Source: Micromonospora_G sp040676775
Lineage (GTDB): Bacteria > Actinomycetota > Actinomycetes > Mycobacteriales > Micromonosporaceae
Reading direction: 5' to 3'
Assembly: GCF_040676775.1 (NCBI RefSeq)
Contig: NZ_JBFAPP010000001.1
Coordinates: forward strand, 124,001 to 188,000
DNA: 64,000 nt
In this document: positions 1 through 7,936 of the stretch, piece after piece
Layout of the letters: the number at the start of each line of letters is the position of its first letter
How positions within the stretch are numbered: the stretch's first letter is position 1
The notes under the pieces: model-generated
Databases searched by the model: none
What the model was told of the DNA's origin: nothing
Seen by the model: the letters and a program-made list of their open reading frames with translations, nothing else
Position numbers and translations under genes: made by a program

Positions 1-299
1 TGGTGACCCGGAATTCCGCCGATCCGGTGGTCTTCACGCCCCGGCGGTATCCGGCCTGACCGCCGGACCGCCGATCGGTCGGTCGGTGGGCGGCGGAACT
101 GGCAAGATCTGCGGTCGCCCCGCCGATTCGAGAGGTTTGGCGAGGGGTGCCGACCCCGACCGACCGTCCGCATCGACGTCGTCGCGGTACTGCAACTGGA
201 ACATTCACGTGTTGACCCCGCCCGCGACAGCACGGTACGAGCGCCGCCGCCGAGGTCCGCCGGTCGCACCCGCGCGGCCAGTCGGTCGGCGCGAAGAGG
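1..299. other. left edge, no confident gene
   Basis: No convincing gene is seen here. A short plus-strand frame open from the window edge (3 to 59, ending VVFTPRRYPA then TGA) could be the tail of a gene that starts outside the window, but 18 codons are too few to judge. The rest is GC-rich with short direct repeats of cggt near 75-90. The minus-strand operon to the right ends at the hairpin at 300-342. Confidence 0.3.
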
Positions 300-342
300 T
301 GTCCGCCGGCTCGGCACCTGAGGTGACCCGAACCGGCGGACA
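300..342 (-). terminator. long hairpin terminator after the HEAT-like gene
   Basis: TGTCCGCCGG at 300-309 pairs with CCGGCGGACA at 333-342. Inside it, TCGG pairs with CCGA and CACCT with AGGTG around a one-base tip. The hairpin is nearly complete and starts just past the stop codon of the minus-strand gene at 349. No T-run follows, which is usual for actinomycete terminators. Confidence 0.7.
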
Positions 343-348
343 GCTCCG

Positions 349-840
349 TCAGTGAAGTGGTTCCCGTGCTCTCCTGACGAGTTCCGCACTCGCCTGCCGC
401 AGTTCCTCGGCCGGCTTTTCGATTTCGGCGTTCGCGGACTCGGCCAGTTGCACGATGCGGGGGCCGGCCGCGAGAACCTGCCGCAGCAGGTGGTTCTCCC
501 ACTCCAACCGCTCGGTGTAGTTCTGTTGGTACTGGGGAGCCGCGAGCCGGGCCGCACTGTGCCACGCCCGGCCGGACCTGGTGATCCGGAGCAGAAGACC
601 GACGACCTCGCCCCGGACCAGCACCCCGGGATCGAGTGCCAGACCCAACAGCGGCCCGACCACGTACGGAGTCGTCTGGTTGACGGCACCACCCTGCTGG
701 CAGACGCGCAGTCCCAGGTCGCGTACCGCCTCTCTCGCGTCCGCGCGATCGGTGCGGGCAATCCGAGCCAGTATTCCGGGTACGTCGTCGGCCCCGCCGT
801 AAGCGTGCTCGAGACCGGAGAACAGATCGGGCAGGACCAA
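349..840 (-). CDS. HEAT-repeat-like hypothetical protein
   Basis: A soluble protein of 163 residues without signal peptide or membrane segment. The start (LEHAYGGADDVPGILARIA) and the alternating helical pattern resemble an actinobacterial family annotated as HEAT-repeat proteins, whose members begin with a similar HAYG...DVP motif. The function is unknown. The start codon would be TTG at 840, with a weak GAAGG 10 bases upstream. It lies 18 bases after the tandem TGA TGA that ends the LamG gene and is in the same reading frame, so the two are co-transcribed and could be linked by readthrough. The last 40 residues are Ala/Glu-rich and probably helical. Confidence 0.6.
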   Translation of the reverse strand: MVLPDLFSGLEHAYGGADDVPGILARIARTDRADAREAVRDLGLRVCQQGGAVNQTTPYVVGPLLGLALDPGVLVRGEVVGLLLRITRSGRAWHSAARLAAPQYQQNYTERLEWENHLLRQVLAAGPRIVQLAESANAEIEKPAEELRQASAELVRRAREPLH

Positions 841-858
841 GGATTCAGCCTTCGATCA

Positions 859-2496
859 TCACGACTGCTGGTCGAAGAGCGTACTGACGGCGGTGTCGGT
901 GAGCGCGCCCTGGTACAGCGCCAGATCGTCGAGGCCGCCGTGCAGCCACTCCACCGGACCGGCCGGAGTGGTCGCCCGGCCCACCAGCAGGGGGCCCGAC
1001 GCCTGCCATGGCTTCCACGCCGGGTTCAGCCCGACCGTCTGGGCGAGCGCGCCGTCCACGTACAGACGAGCCTGGGACCGGGTGGCGTCGAGTACGCCGA
1101 CCAGGTGGTGCCAGCCGGTCGGATCCAGCGCGGGTGTGACCGCGTACGTGGTCTTCGTGTCCTTCGGACCGTTGGCGTTCGCCCGGACCTTGAACACCCA
1201 CTCCCCGCCGTTGTCCGGCCGGTACGCCACCTGGAAGGCGCTGAAGCCGGTCGAGTCCTGCGACACCAGCGTCTGCGCGCCCTGCACCTGGTCGAGCTGA
1301 CTCCACACCGACACCGAGTACGACTGATCGGTACGCAGCACCGGCCCGTCCTGCCAGACCGGGTTGCCCTCGTCGCCGACGTTGCTCTGCGACCGGCCGT
1401 ACTCCTGTGTCGCCAGACCGTAGTACGGGTCGGAAGGGTCGTCGATCCAGTGCACGCCGTCCAACCGCAGTCCAGCGTCACCGTCGCGCCCGAAGTCGAC
1501 GGAACTGCCCTGGGTCAGCTTGAGGCGTCGCCCGAACTGGCCGTCCTCCGGTGCGCCGCAGAAGATGGGATCGCTGCCCTCCTCGTAACAGGACCGCGCA
1601 CGCGAGAAGCCCCACGTTCCCACCATGACCGGCCGGAGCAGGCCCGGCTCGTCCACACCGCCCGAGTTGGGGTCCGACGCACGCTGACCGAAGAAGTCAG
1701 CGTCGGTGAGGGCACGGTCGTACACCACCACGTCGGCGACGTTTCCCTGCCACCAGGCCGCATCCGAGCGGCCGAGCCGAACCTCACCCTGCGGGTCCTG
1801 GAATCCGACGGCGTTGGTGGCCGTTCCCTCGAGGATGCCGTTCACATAGAGCTTGAGGGTCCGGTCGGCGGTGTCGTAGACCGTTGCCAGGTGGGTCCAC
1901 AGGCCCACCTTCGGGACCGACACGGACCGCGCCTTCGCCCACTTGACCCTCGGGGCAGCGGCCTTGGACGGCATCTGTACGGACCACCGGTTGATGTCCG
2001 CGCGGTAGCCGAAGGACAGCGAGTCGAGCCCATCGCTGTCCTTGCTGACCAGGGCCCGGTCCCGGGACTTGTCGGTCAGCCTGACCCAGGCCGAGATGGC
2101 GAAGGTCCTGGAGGTGTCCAGCGCGGCCGGCGCCGCGGTCAGGTACGACGACTGCCCGTCGAAGTCGACGACCTGGGCACCGATCATCCGGACGTCGTCC
2201 GCCCAGCCGATGTCGACTCCGGCCAGCGGAGTGTCGAACTCGGCGTTCTGATCGGCCAGCGCCTGCTCCCGGGTCACCCCGGGGTACGACTCCAGTCCCC
2301 ATCGGGCCGTCGGTGGCGCGGGCCGGGGCACGGTGATCTCGATCGACCCGTGGTCCTCCGTCACCGGCGGCGCCAGATTCGACGGTGGATCCGCCAGTGC
2401 CGGGGCCGGCGTGCCCAGCACCACCGCCAGTACGGACGCGACAACCGCACCCCACCAGGACATCGGACTTGCCGAACTGCGTGCACGATTGAACAC
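859..2496 (-). CDS. secreted protein with two LamG (concanavalin-like) domains
   Basis: About 545 residues. A signal peptide (residues 1-36, WWGAVVASVLAVVLG core, ALA-D cleavage) is followed by two LamG-like jelly-roll domains at roughly 95-270 and 340-540. Each has the typical pattern of an FDG start, a SAWV strand, a H(L/V)-(A/V)-V-D strand and a YVNG/YVDG turn. Such domains bind glycans or adhere to surfaces. In actinomycetes, similar proteins often stand beside RHS-type toxins, but no toxin is visible here. GTG at 2496 is preferred because GGGGAG lies 7 bases upstream; TTG at 2499 is possible. The gene ends in two stop codons (TGA TGA). The function beyond binding is unknown. Confidence 0.7.
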   Translation of the reverse strand: MFNRARSSASPMSWWGAVVASVLAVVLGTPAPALADPPSNLAPPVTEDHGSIEITVPRPAPPTARWGLESYPGVTREQALADQNAEFDTPLAGVDIGWADDVRMIGAQVVDFDGQSSYLTAAPAALDTSRTFAISAWVRLTDKSRDRALVSKDSDGLDSLSFGYRADINRWSVQMPSKAAAPRVKWAKARSVSVPKVGLWTHLATVYDTADRTLKLYVNGILEGTATNAVGFQDPQGEVRLGRSDAAWWQGNVADVVVYDRALTDADFFGQRASDPNSGGVDEPGLLRPVMVGTWGFSRARSCYEEGSDPIFCGAPEDGQFGRRLKLTQGSSVDFGRDGDAGLRLDGVHWIDDPSDPYYGLATQEYGRSQSNVGDEGNPVWQDGPVLRTDQSYSVSVWSQLDQVQGAQTLVSQDSTGFSAFQVAYRPDNGGEWVFKVRANANGPKDTKTTYAVTPALDPTGWHHLVGVLDATRSQARLYVDGALAQTVGLNPAWKPWQASGPLLVGRATTPAGPVEWLHGGLDDLALYQGALTDTAVSTLFDQQS

Positions 2497-2633
2497 CAAA
2501 ACACTCCCCGTGAGTCGACGAATGGGTCAACCGACGGTCGGCCGGTACGCCGCCCGTCATGATCGCGGGGACAAGTCTCACAGGACGCGGTGCCCGTACA
2601 CCACCGTTTTCTGTGAACACATTGGACAGATTC

Positions 2634-4052
2634 CTAGCTGATTTCGACACCGCCCGCCGCGATCACGTCCCGGTACCAGTGGGCGCTGTCCTTCCACGTG
2701 CGGGCCTGGGTGGCGTAGTCGACGTGGATCAGGCCGAACCGCTTGCTGTAGCCGTACCCCCACTCGAAGTTGTCGAGTAGCGACCAGACGAAGTAGCCGC
2801 GCAGGTCCACCCCGGCACTCATCGCCTCGTGCGCGGCGGCGAGATGGGCGCGCAGGTAGTCGATCCGCTCCGGGTCGCGCACCCGCCCGTCCGGCGTGAC
2901 CCGGTCGGCGTACGCGGCACCGTTCTCGGTCACGTACATCGGGATGTCGCCGTAGTCGCGGCGGATCCCCAGCAGCACCTCACGCAGCCCGGTGGGGTCG
3001 ATCGACCAACCCATGTCGGTCACCGGGCCGGGCGTCGGGTGGAACGCGATGTCCTGCGCGGTCGGGTACGGCGTACCGGGGTCGGTCTGCCCGACGGGTG
3101 CCGCGCCGACCAGGTCCGGTTGGTAGTAGTTGACGCCGAGCGCGTCGATCGGGGTGCTGATCACGGCGAGGTCGCCGTCCCGGACGAAGGACCAGTCGGT
3201 GAGCCCGGCGGTGTCCGCCTGGACGTCGGCCGGGTAGGCGCCGCGCAGCAGCGGGTCGAAGAAGATCCGGTTGAGCAGCCCGTCGATGCGGCGGGCGGCG
3301 TCCAGGTCGGCGGGGGCGTTCGACACCGGCCGTACCCGACCGGCGTTGAGGGCGATGCCGACCTGTCCGGTGGTCGCGGCGGCGCGCAGTGCCCGGGTGG
3401 CCAGACCGTGGGCGAGCAGCAGGTGGTGGGTGGCGGTCAGCGCCTCCCGGTGGCTGGTCCGGCCCGGCGCGTGGCCGCCGGAGCCGTAACCGAGGAAGGC
3501 CGAGCACCAGGGTTCGTTGAGGGTGTTCCACAGGCGTACCCGGTCGCCCAGCCGGCCGGCGACGGTGGCCGTGTAGTCGGCGAAGTGGCCGGCGGTGTCG
3601 CGGTTGGTCCAGCCGCCCGCCTGTTCCAACTCCTGCGGCAGGTCCCAGTGGTAGAGGGTGGCGACCGGGGTGATCCCGGCGGCGAGCAGCGCGTCCACCA
3701 GACGGTCGTAGAAGTCGAGTCCGGCGGCGTTGACACCGCGCCCGCCGGAGGGACGGATCCGGGGCCAGGCGATCGAGAACCGGTACGCGGACAGGCCGAG
3801 TTCTGCCATCAGCGCGACGTCCTCGCGGTAACGGTGGAAGTGGTCGGTGGCGGTTTCGCCGGTGGCGCCGTCCTCGATGCGCCCCGGTGCGGCGGCGAAG
3901 ACGTCCCAGATGGACGGCGTACGGCCGGCCTCGGTCACGGCGCCCTCGATCTGGTACGCGGCGGTCGCCGCCCCCCACCAGAAGTCGACCGGGAACCGTA
4001 GGTCGGCCCGGCGGTCGCCGGCCAGCGTCTCCGTTGCCCCGAGGATGCTCAT
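2634..4052 (-). CDS. GH1 beta-glucosidase
   Basis: A 472-residue cytoplasmic enzyme of glycoside hydrolase family 1, of full family length. It starts with the hallmark FWWGAATAAYQIEGA. The acid/base is Glu180 in TLNEP and the nucleophile Glu376 in VTENG. The C-terminal DNFEWGYGYSKRFGL motif forms part of the aglycone site. It should cleave beta-linked glucosides or oligosaccharides taken up after extracellular digestion. ATG at 4052 has GGAG 6 bases upstream. It is divergent from the large secreted glucanase at 4312, and a palindromic operator lies between a TTGACA box and its start, so control by the LacI protein at 7937 is likely. The sugar specificity cannot be read from the sequence. Confidence 0.92.
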   Translation of the reverse strand: MSILGATETLAGDRRADLRFPVDFWWGAATAAYQIEGAVTEAGRTPSIWDVFAAAPGRIEDGATGETATDHFHRYREDVALMAELGLSAYRFSIAWPRIRPSGGRGVNAAGLDFYDRLVDALLAAGITPVATLYHWDLPQELEQAGGWTNRDTAGHFADYTATVAGRLGDRVRLWNTLNEPWCSAFLGYGSGGHAPGRTSHREALTATHHLLLAHGLATRALRAAATTGQVGIALNAGRVRPVSNAPADLDAARRIDGLLNRIFFDPLLRGAYPADVQADTAGLTDWSFVRDGDLAVISTPIDALGVNYYQPDLVGAAPVGQTDPGTPYPTAQDIAFHPTPGPVTDMGWSIDPTGLREVLLGIRRDYGDIPMYVTENGAAYADRVTPDGRVRDPERIDYLRAHLAAAHEAMSAGVDLRGYFVWSLLDNFEWGYGYSKRFGLIHVDYATQARTWKDSAHWYRDVIAAGGVEIS

Positions 4053-4110
4053 CCGATCTCCAGCTTCTACGACGACGGACTGCTACGACGACGGATACGT
4101 GCGTCTGCGC

Positions 4111-4126
4111 CGGAGAGCGCTCTCCG
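4111..4126. promoter_or_regulatory. LacI-family operator in front of the GH1 gene
   Basis: A perfect 16-base palindrome, CGGAGAGCGCTCTCCG. On the minus strand a TTGACA box lies at 4168-4163, which places the operator just after the expected transcription start of the GH1 gene. The CG-centred GAGCGCTC core is typical of LacI/CebR-type regulators of actinomycetes. It matches the sites at 4237 and 7877. Confidence 0.75.
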
Positions 4127-4197
4127 ACCACTCTCGCCAGAGTCCCCCGGACCGGCGGGCCGTGTCAAGAAGGGCCGGGCAGACATCGACGGATCTC

Positions 4198-4226
4198 TTG
4201 ACATGCCGGAAAACTCGGCGTAACAC
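4198..4226 (+). promoter_or_regulatory. promoter of the multidomain glucanase
   Basis: TTGACA at 4198-4203 and TAACAC at 4221-4226 are separated by 17 bases. The -35 box is perfect and the -10 box weak. The predicted start near 4233 lies right in front of the operator at 4237-4250. Confidence 0.6.
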
Positions 4227-4236
4227 TTCGAGCAAC

Positions 4237-4250
4237 GGAGAGCGCTCTCC
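4237..4250. promoter_or_regulatory. LacI-family operator in front of the glucanase gene
   Basis: A perfect 14-base palindrome, GGAGAGCGCTCTCC, identical in core to the one at 4111. It starts a few bases after the predicted transcription start, a classical position for a repressor. The two divergent promoters are thus arranged as mirror images. Confidence 0.75.
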
Positions 4251-4311
4251 AAGGAAAGCACCGATCCCACCCCGCCGCGACCCCGTTGTCGTCGAGAGGC
4301 AGGAGTCCACC

Positions 4312-7300
4312 GTGTACCCGGTCCCCCCAGCCCCACCAGCCGGGCCGACAGCCGTGCCCCGACGCTGGCAGGTCCTGCTCCCGGCCGCCCTGCTCGCGCT
4401 GGTCGCGGCCTACCTGTTCGTGGCCCCACCCCCGGCCAGCGCGGCCGACGTCCTGCTGTCGCAGGGCCGGCCCGTCGTCTCGTCGTCCGACCAGGCCGCC
4501 GACACCCCGGCCTCGGCCGCCGTCGACGGGAACTTCGCCACCCGCTGGTCGAGCCAGTGGTCCGACCCGCAGTGGATCCGGGTCGACCTCGGCGTCACCG
4601 CCACCATCAACCAGGTCGTACTGCGCTGGGAGGGCGCGTACGGCTCCGCCTTCCAGCTCCAGACCTCGGCGGACACCGTCACCTGGACCACCATCTACTC
4701 CACCACCACCGGCACCGGCGGCACCCAGACCATCCCGGTCACCGGCACCGGCCGCCACCTGCGGCTGTACGGCACCGCCCGGTCCAGCGGCTACGGATAC
4801 TCGCTCTACGAACTCCAGGTGTACGGCACCACCGGCACCACACCCACGCCGAGCCCGACCGGCGGTTGCGGCACCGACAACGCCGCCCTCGGCCGACCCG
4901 CGACCGCCTCCTCGGCCCAGGCCGCCGACACCCCGGCCAGCGCCGCCGTCGACGGCAACCCGGCCACCCGCTGGTCGTCGGACTGGTCGGATCCACAGTG
5001 GCTCCAGGTCGACCTCGGCACCGTACGGCCCATCTGCCAGGCGGTCCTGCAGTGGGAAGGCGCGTACGCAAGCGCGTACCAGATCCAGACGTCGACCAAC
5101 GCGACCACCTGGACCACCGCGTACGCCACCACCACCGGCACCGGCGGCACCCAGACGATCCCGCTCAGCGCCAGCGGTCGCTACCTGCGGATGTACGGCA
5201 CCACCCGGGCCACCGGTTACGGCTACTCCCTCTACGAACTCCTGATCCGCACCGGCGGGACCAGCACACCCACCCCGCCGCCCACCACGCCGCCACCGAC
5301 CCCCACTCCGACGGACCCGGTGCCCGGCAACTGGACCACGCTCTGGACCGACGACTTCACCGGACCCGCGAACACCAGCCCGTCCGCGGCGAACTGGCTG
5401 CTGCGGACCGGTACGCAGTATCCCGGCGGGGCCCCGAACTGGGGCACCGGTTCGGTGGAAACCGCGAGCGCGTCGACGGCGAACGTGCACCTCGACGGCG
5501 CCGGTCGGCTCAACCTGCGGGCGATCCGCGACGGTGCCGGCAACTGGACCTCGGGCCGGATCGAGACCCAGCGCGCCGACTTCACCCCCCGCCCCGGTGA
5601 GCTGCTGAAGTTCAGCGCGGTGCTCAAGCAGCCGGACGGCACGAACGCGCTCGGCTACTGGCCGGGGTTCCGGGCCACCGGTGCTGCGTACCGGGGCAAC
5701 TACAACAACTGGCCGGGTGTCGGCGAAACCGACATCATGACCGACGTCAACGGCCGCAGCCAGCTCTCCCAGACCCTGCACTGCGGCACCGCCCCGGAGG
5801 GCGTGTGCAACGAGTACAACGGCCGGACCAGCGGCCTGGCGAGCTGCACCGGATGCCAGACCGGCTACCACGAGTACGCGCAGGTCATCGACCGGACGAA
5901 GACCGACGAGGAGATCCGGTTCTACCTCGACGGCCGGCAGACCTGGGTGGTCCGGGAGAGCCAGGTCGGCGTGACCGCCTGGCAGGCCGCCGTGCAGCAC
6001 GCCTTCTACCTGCGGTTCGACCTCGCGATCGGCGGTTCGCTGCCGAACGCGGTCGCCGGGCAGACCACCCCGACCTCGGAGACCGTCTCCGGCGGCACGC
6101 TGAGCGTCGACTCCGTGACGGTCGCCCGCGCCACCGGCACCGTCCCGGCCGCGATGACCGACCCGGCCACCCCGGCCGGACCGAGCGTGGTGCGGGTGAC
6201 CGGCAGCCAGGGCAACTGGCAGCTACAGGTCAACGGCGCGCCGTACGAGGTGAAGGGGCTCACCTACGGTCCGCCGCAGGGTGCCGCCGACGGCTACATG
6301 CGCGACCTGAAGAACGCCGGGGTCAACACCATCCGCACCTGGGGGGTGGACGACGCGCAGACCCCGACGCTGCTCAACCGGGCCGCCCAGCAGGGCATCA
6401 AGGTGGTCGTCGGGCACTGGCTCAACCAGGGCGCGGACTACGTCAACGACACCGCATACAAGGCCGCCGCCCGGAACGAGATCGTGGCCCGGGTCAACGC
6501 ACTCAAGGGCTACCAGGGCGTGCTGATGTGGGACGTCGGCAACGAGGTCATCCTGACCATGCAGGACCACGGGTTACCGGCCGCCGAGGTCGAGGCACGC
6601 CGGATCGCGTACGCCCGGTTCGTCAACGAGATCGCGGTGGCGATCCACGCCGCCGACCCGAACCACCCGGTCACCTCCACCGACGCGTGGACCGGGGCCT
6701 GGCCGTACTACCGGACGTACTCCCCGGCGCTGGATCTGCTGGCGGTCAACGCGTACGGCGCGATCGGCACGGTCAAGACGGACTGGATCGCCGGTGGATA
6801 CACCAAGCCGTACCTGGTGACCGAGGCCGGACCGGCCGGTGAGTGGGAGGTCGACCCGGACGCCAACGGGGTCGCCAAGGAGCCGTCGGACCTGGAGAAG
6901 CGGGCCGGCTACACGGCGAGCTGGAACGCGATCAAGGCGCATCCGGGGGTGGCGCTCGGCGCGACCGAGTTCCACTACGGACTGGAGAACGACTTCGGCG
7001 GGGTCTGGCTGAACGTCACCACCGGCGGCTGGCGGCGGCTCGGCTACCACGCGCTGCGGCAGGCGTACACCGGTCAGGTGTCGGCGAACACCCCACCGGA
7101 GATCACCGCGATGACGGTCGGTTCGCCGACGGCGGTGCCGGCCGGCGGTCAGTTCACCGTGGAGGTGGCCGCGACCGATCCGCAGCAGGACCTGATCCGC
7201 TACAACCTGATGGTCAACAGCAAGCACATCAACGGCAACCGCGGGTTCGACCACGTCAGCTTCACCGAGACCGGCAACGGACGGTTCACCGTACGGGCAC

Positions 7301-7800
7301 CGGAGCAGCTCGGGGTCTGGCTGGTCTACGTGTACGCGTTCGACGGTCACGGCAACGTCGGCATTGAGCAGCGCTCGTTCCGGGTGGTCCCACCGACCGT
7401 ACCCGGCACCAACGTGGCGCTGGGCAAGCCGACCAGCGCGTCGTCGTACCAGCCGACCGGACCGAGCGGGCCACAGCTGCCGTCGTACGCGGTGGACGGC
7501 AACTACGGCACGCGCTGGGCGAGCGAGTGGGTCGGGGCCGCCTCGATCCAGGTCGACCTCGGTACGGTCACCACCTTCAACCACGTACAACTGGCCTGGG
7601 AGGCGGCGTACGCGAAGGCGTACCAGATCCAGACCTCGACCGACGGTGCCACCTGGACCACGGTCTACTCGACCACCAGCGGCAACGGTGGCTTCGACAG
7701 TCTCGCCATCTCCGGCACCGGCAGATACGTACGGATGAACGGCACGGAACGGGCCACCGCGTACGGCTATTCGCTGTGGGAGTTCGGCGTCTACCGCTGA
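4312..7800 (+). CDS. secreted multidomain glycoside hydrolase: CBM32-CBM32-GH16-TIM barrel-Ig-CBM32
   Basis: 1162 residues. GTG at 4312 is chosen because AGGAG ends 6 bases upstream and a signal peptide follows directly (hydrophobic core LLPAALLALVAAYLFV, ASA cleavage near 44). Domains: F5/8 type C (CBM32) at about 45-175 and 184-313; a Pro/Thr linker at 318-340; a GH16-like jelly roll at 341-608; a clan-A TIM barrel related to GH2/glucanosyl-transferases at 625-923, with Glu745 (WDVGNEV) and Glu838 (LVTEAGPAG) as acid/base and nucleophile; an Ig-like domain at 924-1030; and a last CBM32 at 1034-1162. The GH16 motif reads GETDIMTD: Glu472 and Asp474 are present, but Thr477 replaces the expected second Glu, so this domain may be inactive or altered. 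The likely substrate is a beta-glucan; this is inference. Confidence 0.85.
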   Translation: MYPVPPAPPAGPTAVPRRWQVLLPAALLALVAAYLFVAPPPASAADVLLSQGRPVVSSSDQAADTPASAAVDGNFATRWSSQWSDPQWIRVDLGVTATINQVVLRWEGAYGSAFQLQTSADTVTWTTIYSTTTGTGGTQTIPVTGTGRHLRLYGTARSSGYGYSLYELQVYGTTGTTPTPSPTGGCGTDNAALGRPATASSAQAADTPASAAVDGNPATRWSSDWSDPQWLQVDLGTVRPICQAVLQWEGAYASAYQIQTSTNATTWTTAYATTTGTGGTQTIPLSASGRYLRMYGTTRATGYGYSLYELLIRTGGTSTPTPPPTTPPPTPTPTDPVPGNWTTLWTDDFTGPANTSPSAANWLLRTGTQYPGGAPNWGTGSVETASASTANVHLDGAGRLNLRAIRDGAGNWTSGRIETQRADFTPRPGELLKFSAVLKQPDGTNALGYWPGFRATGAAYRGNYNNWPGVGETDIMTDVNGRSQLSQTLHCGTAPEGVCNEYNGRTSGLASCTGCQTGYHEYAQVIDRTKTDEEIRFYLDGRQTWVVRESQVGVTAWQAAVQHAFYLRFDLAIGGSLPNAVAGQTTPTSETVSGGTLSVDSVTVARATGTVPAAMTDPATPAGPSVVRVTGSQGNWQLQVNGAPYEVKGLTYGPPQGAADGYMRDLKNAGVNTIRTWGVDDAQTPTLLNRAAQQGIKVVVGHWLNQGADYVNDTAYKAAARNEIVARVNALKGYQGVLMWDVGNEVILTMQDHGLPAAEVEARRIAYARFVNEIAVAIHAADPNHPVTSTDAWTGAWPYYRTYSPALDLLAVNAYGAIGTVKTDWIAGGYTKPYLVTEAGPAGEWEVDPDANGVAKEPSDLEKRAGYTASWNAIKAHPGVALGATEFHYGLENDFGGVWLNVTTGGWRRLGYHALRQAYTGQVSANTPPEITAMTVGSPTAVPAGGQFTVEVAATDPQQDLIRYNLMVNSKHINGNRGFDHVSFTETGNGRFTVRAPEQLGVWLVYVYAFDGHGNVGIEQRSFRVVPPTVPGTNVALGKPTSASSYQPTGPSGPQLPSYAVDGNYGTRWASEWVGAASIQVDLGTVTTFNHVQLAWEAAYAKAYQIQTSTDGATWTTVYSTTSGNGGFDSLAISGTGRYVRMNGTERATAYGYSLWEFGVYR

Positions 7801-7820
7801 CGTTTCCTCGGGGCACGGAA

Positions 7821-7856
7821 GGGATGGCGGGTGCCGGTGGGGCGCCCCGCCATCCC
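7821..7856 (+). terminator. terminator after the glucanase gene
   Basis: GGGATGGCGGG at 7821-7831 pairs perfectly with CCCGCCATCCC at 7846-7856 around a 14-base loop, 20 bases after the stop codon. Confidence 0.75.
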
Positions 7857-7876
7857 CGCGTCGACCCGAATCGATG

Positions 7877-7908
7877 GGAAAGCGCTCTCCGGTCGCTGTG
7901 CTATAAAT
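7877..7908 (+). promoter_or_regulatory. operator and promoter of the LacI-type regulator
   Basis: GGAAAGCGCTCTCC at 7877-7890 differs by one base from the operators at 4111 and 4237. It overlaps the expected -35 region. The -10 box TATAAAT lies at 7902-7908, unusually AT-rich for this genome, and predicts a start near 7915. The layout indicates that the regulator represses its own gene. Confidence 0.65.
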
Positions 7909-7936
7909 GCCGGCATGAGCATCGGTGCCGCGCTCG

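Noticed and set aside
352..2562. A 736-codon open frame on the plus strand opposite the LamG and HEAT-like genes
   Set aside because: Arg/Pro/Val-rich composition without any domain, no ribosome site, and it mirrors the codon pattern of two real genes on the other strand. It is a GC-driven shadow.
3847..4311. A longer start for the multidomain glucanase reaching into the GH1 gene
   Set aside because: It would run antisense through the GH1 start, both operators and the promoter. GTG at 4312 has the ribosome site and the signal peptide.
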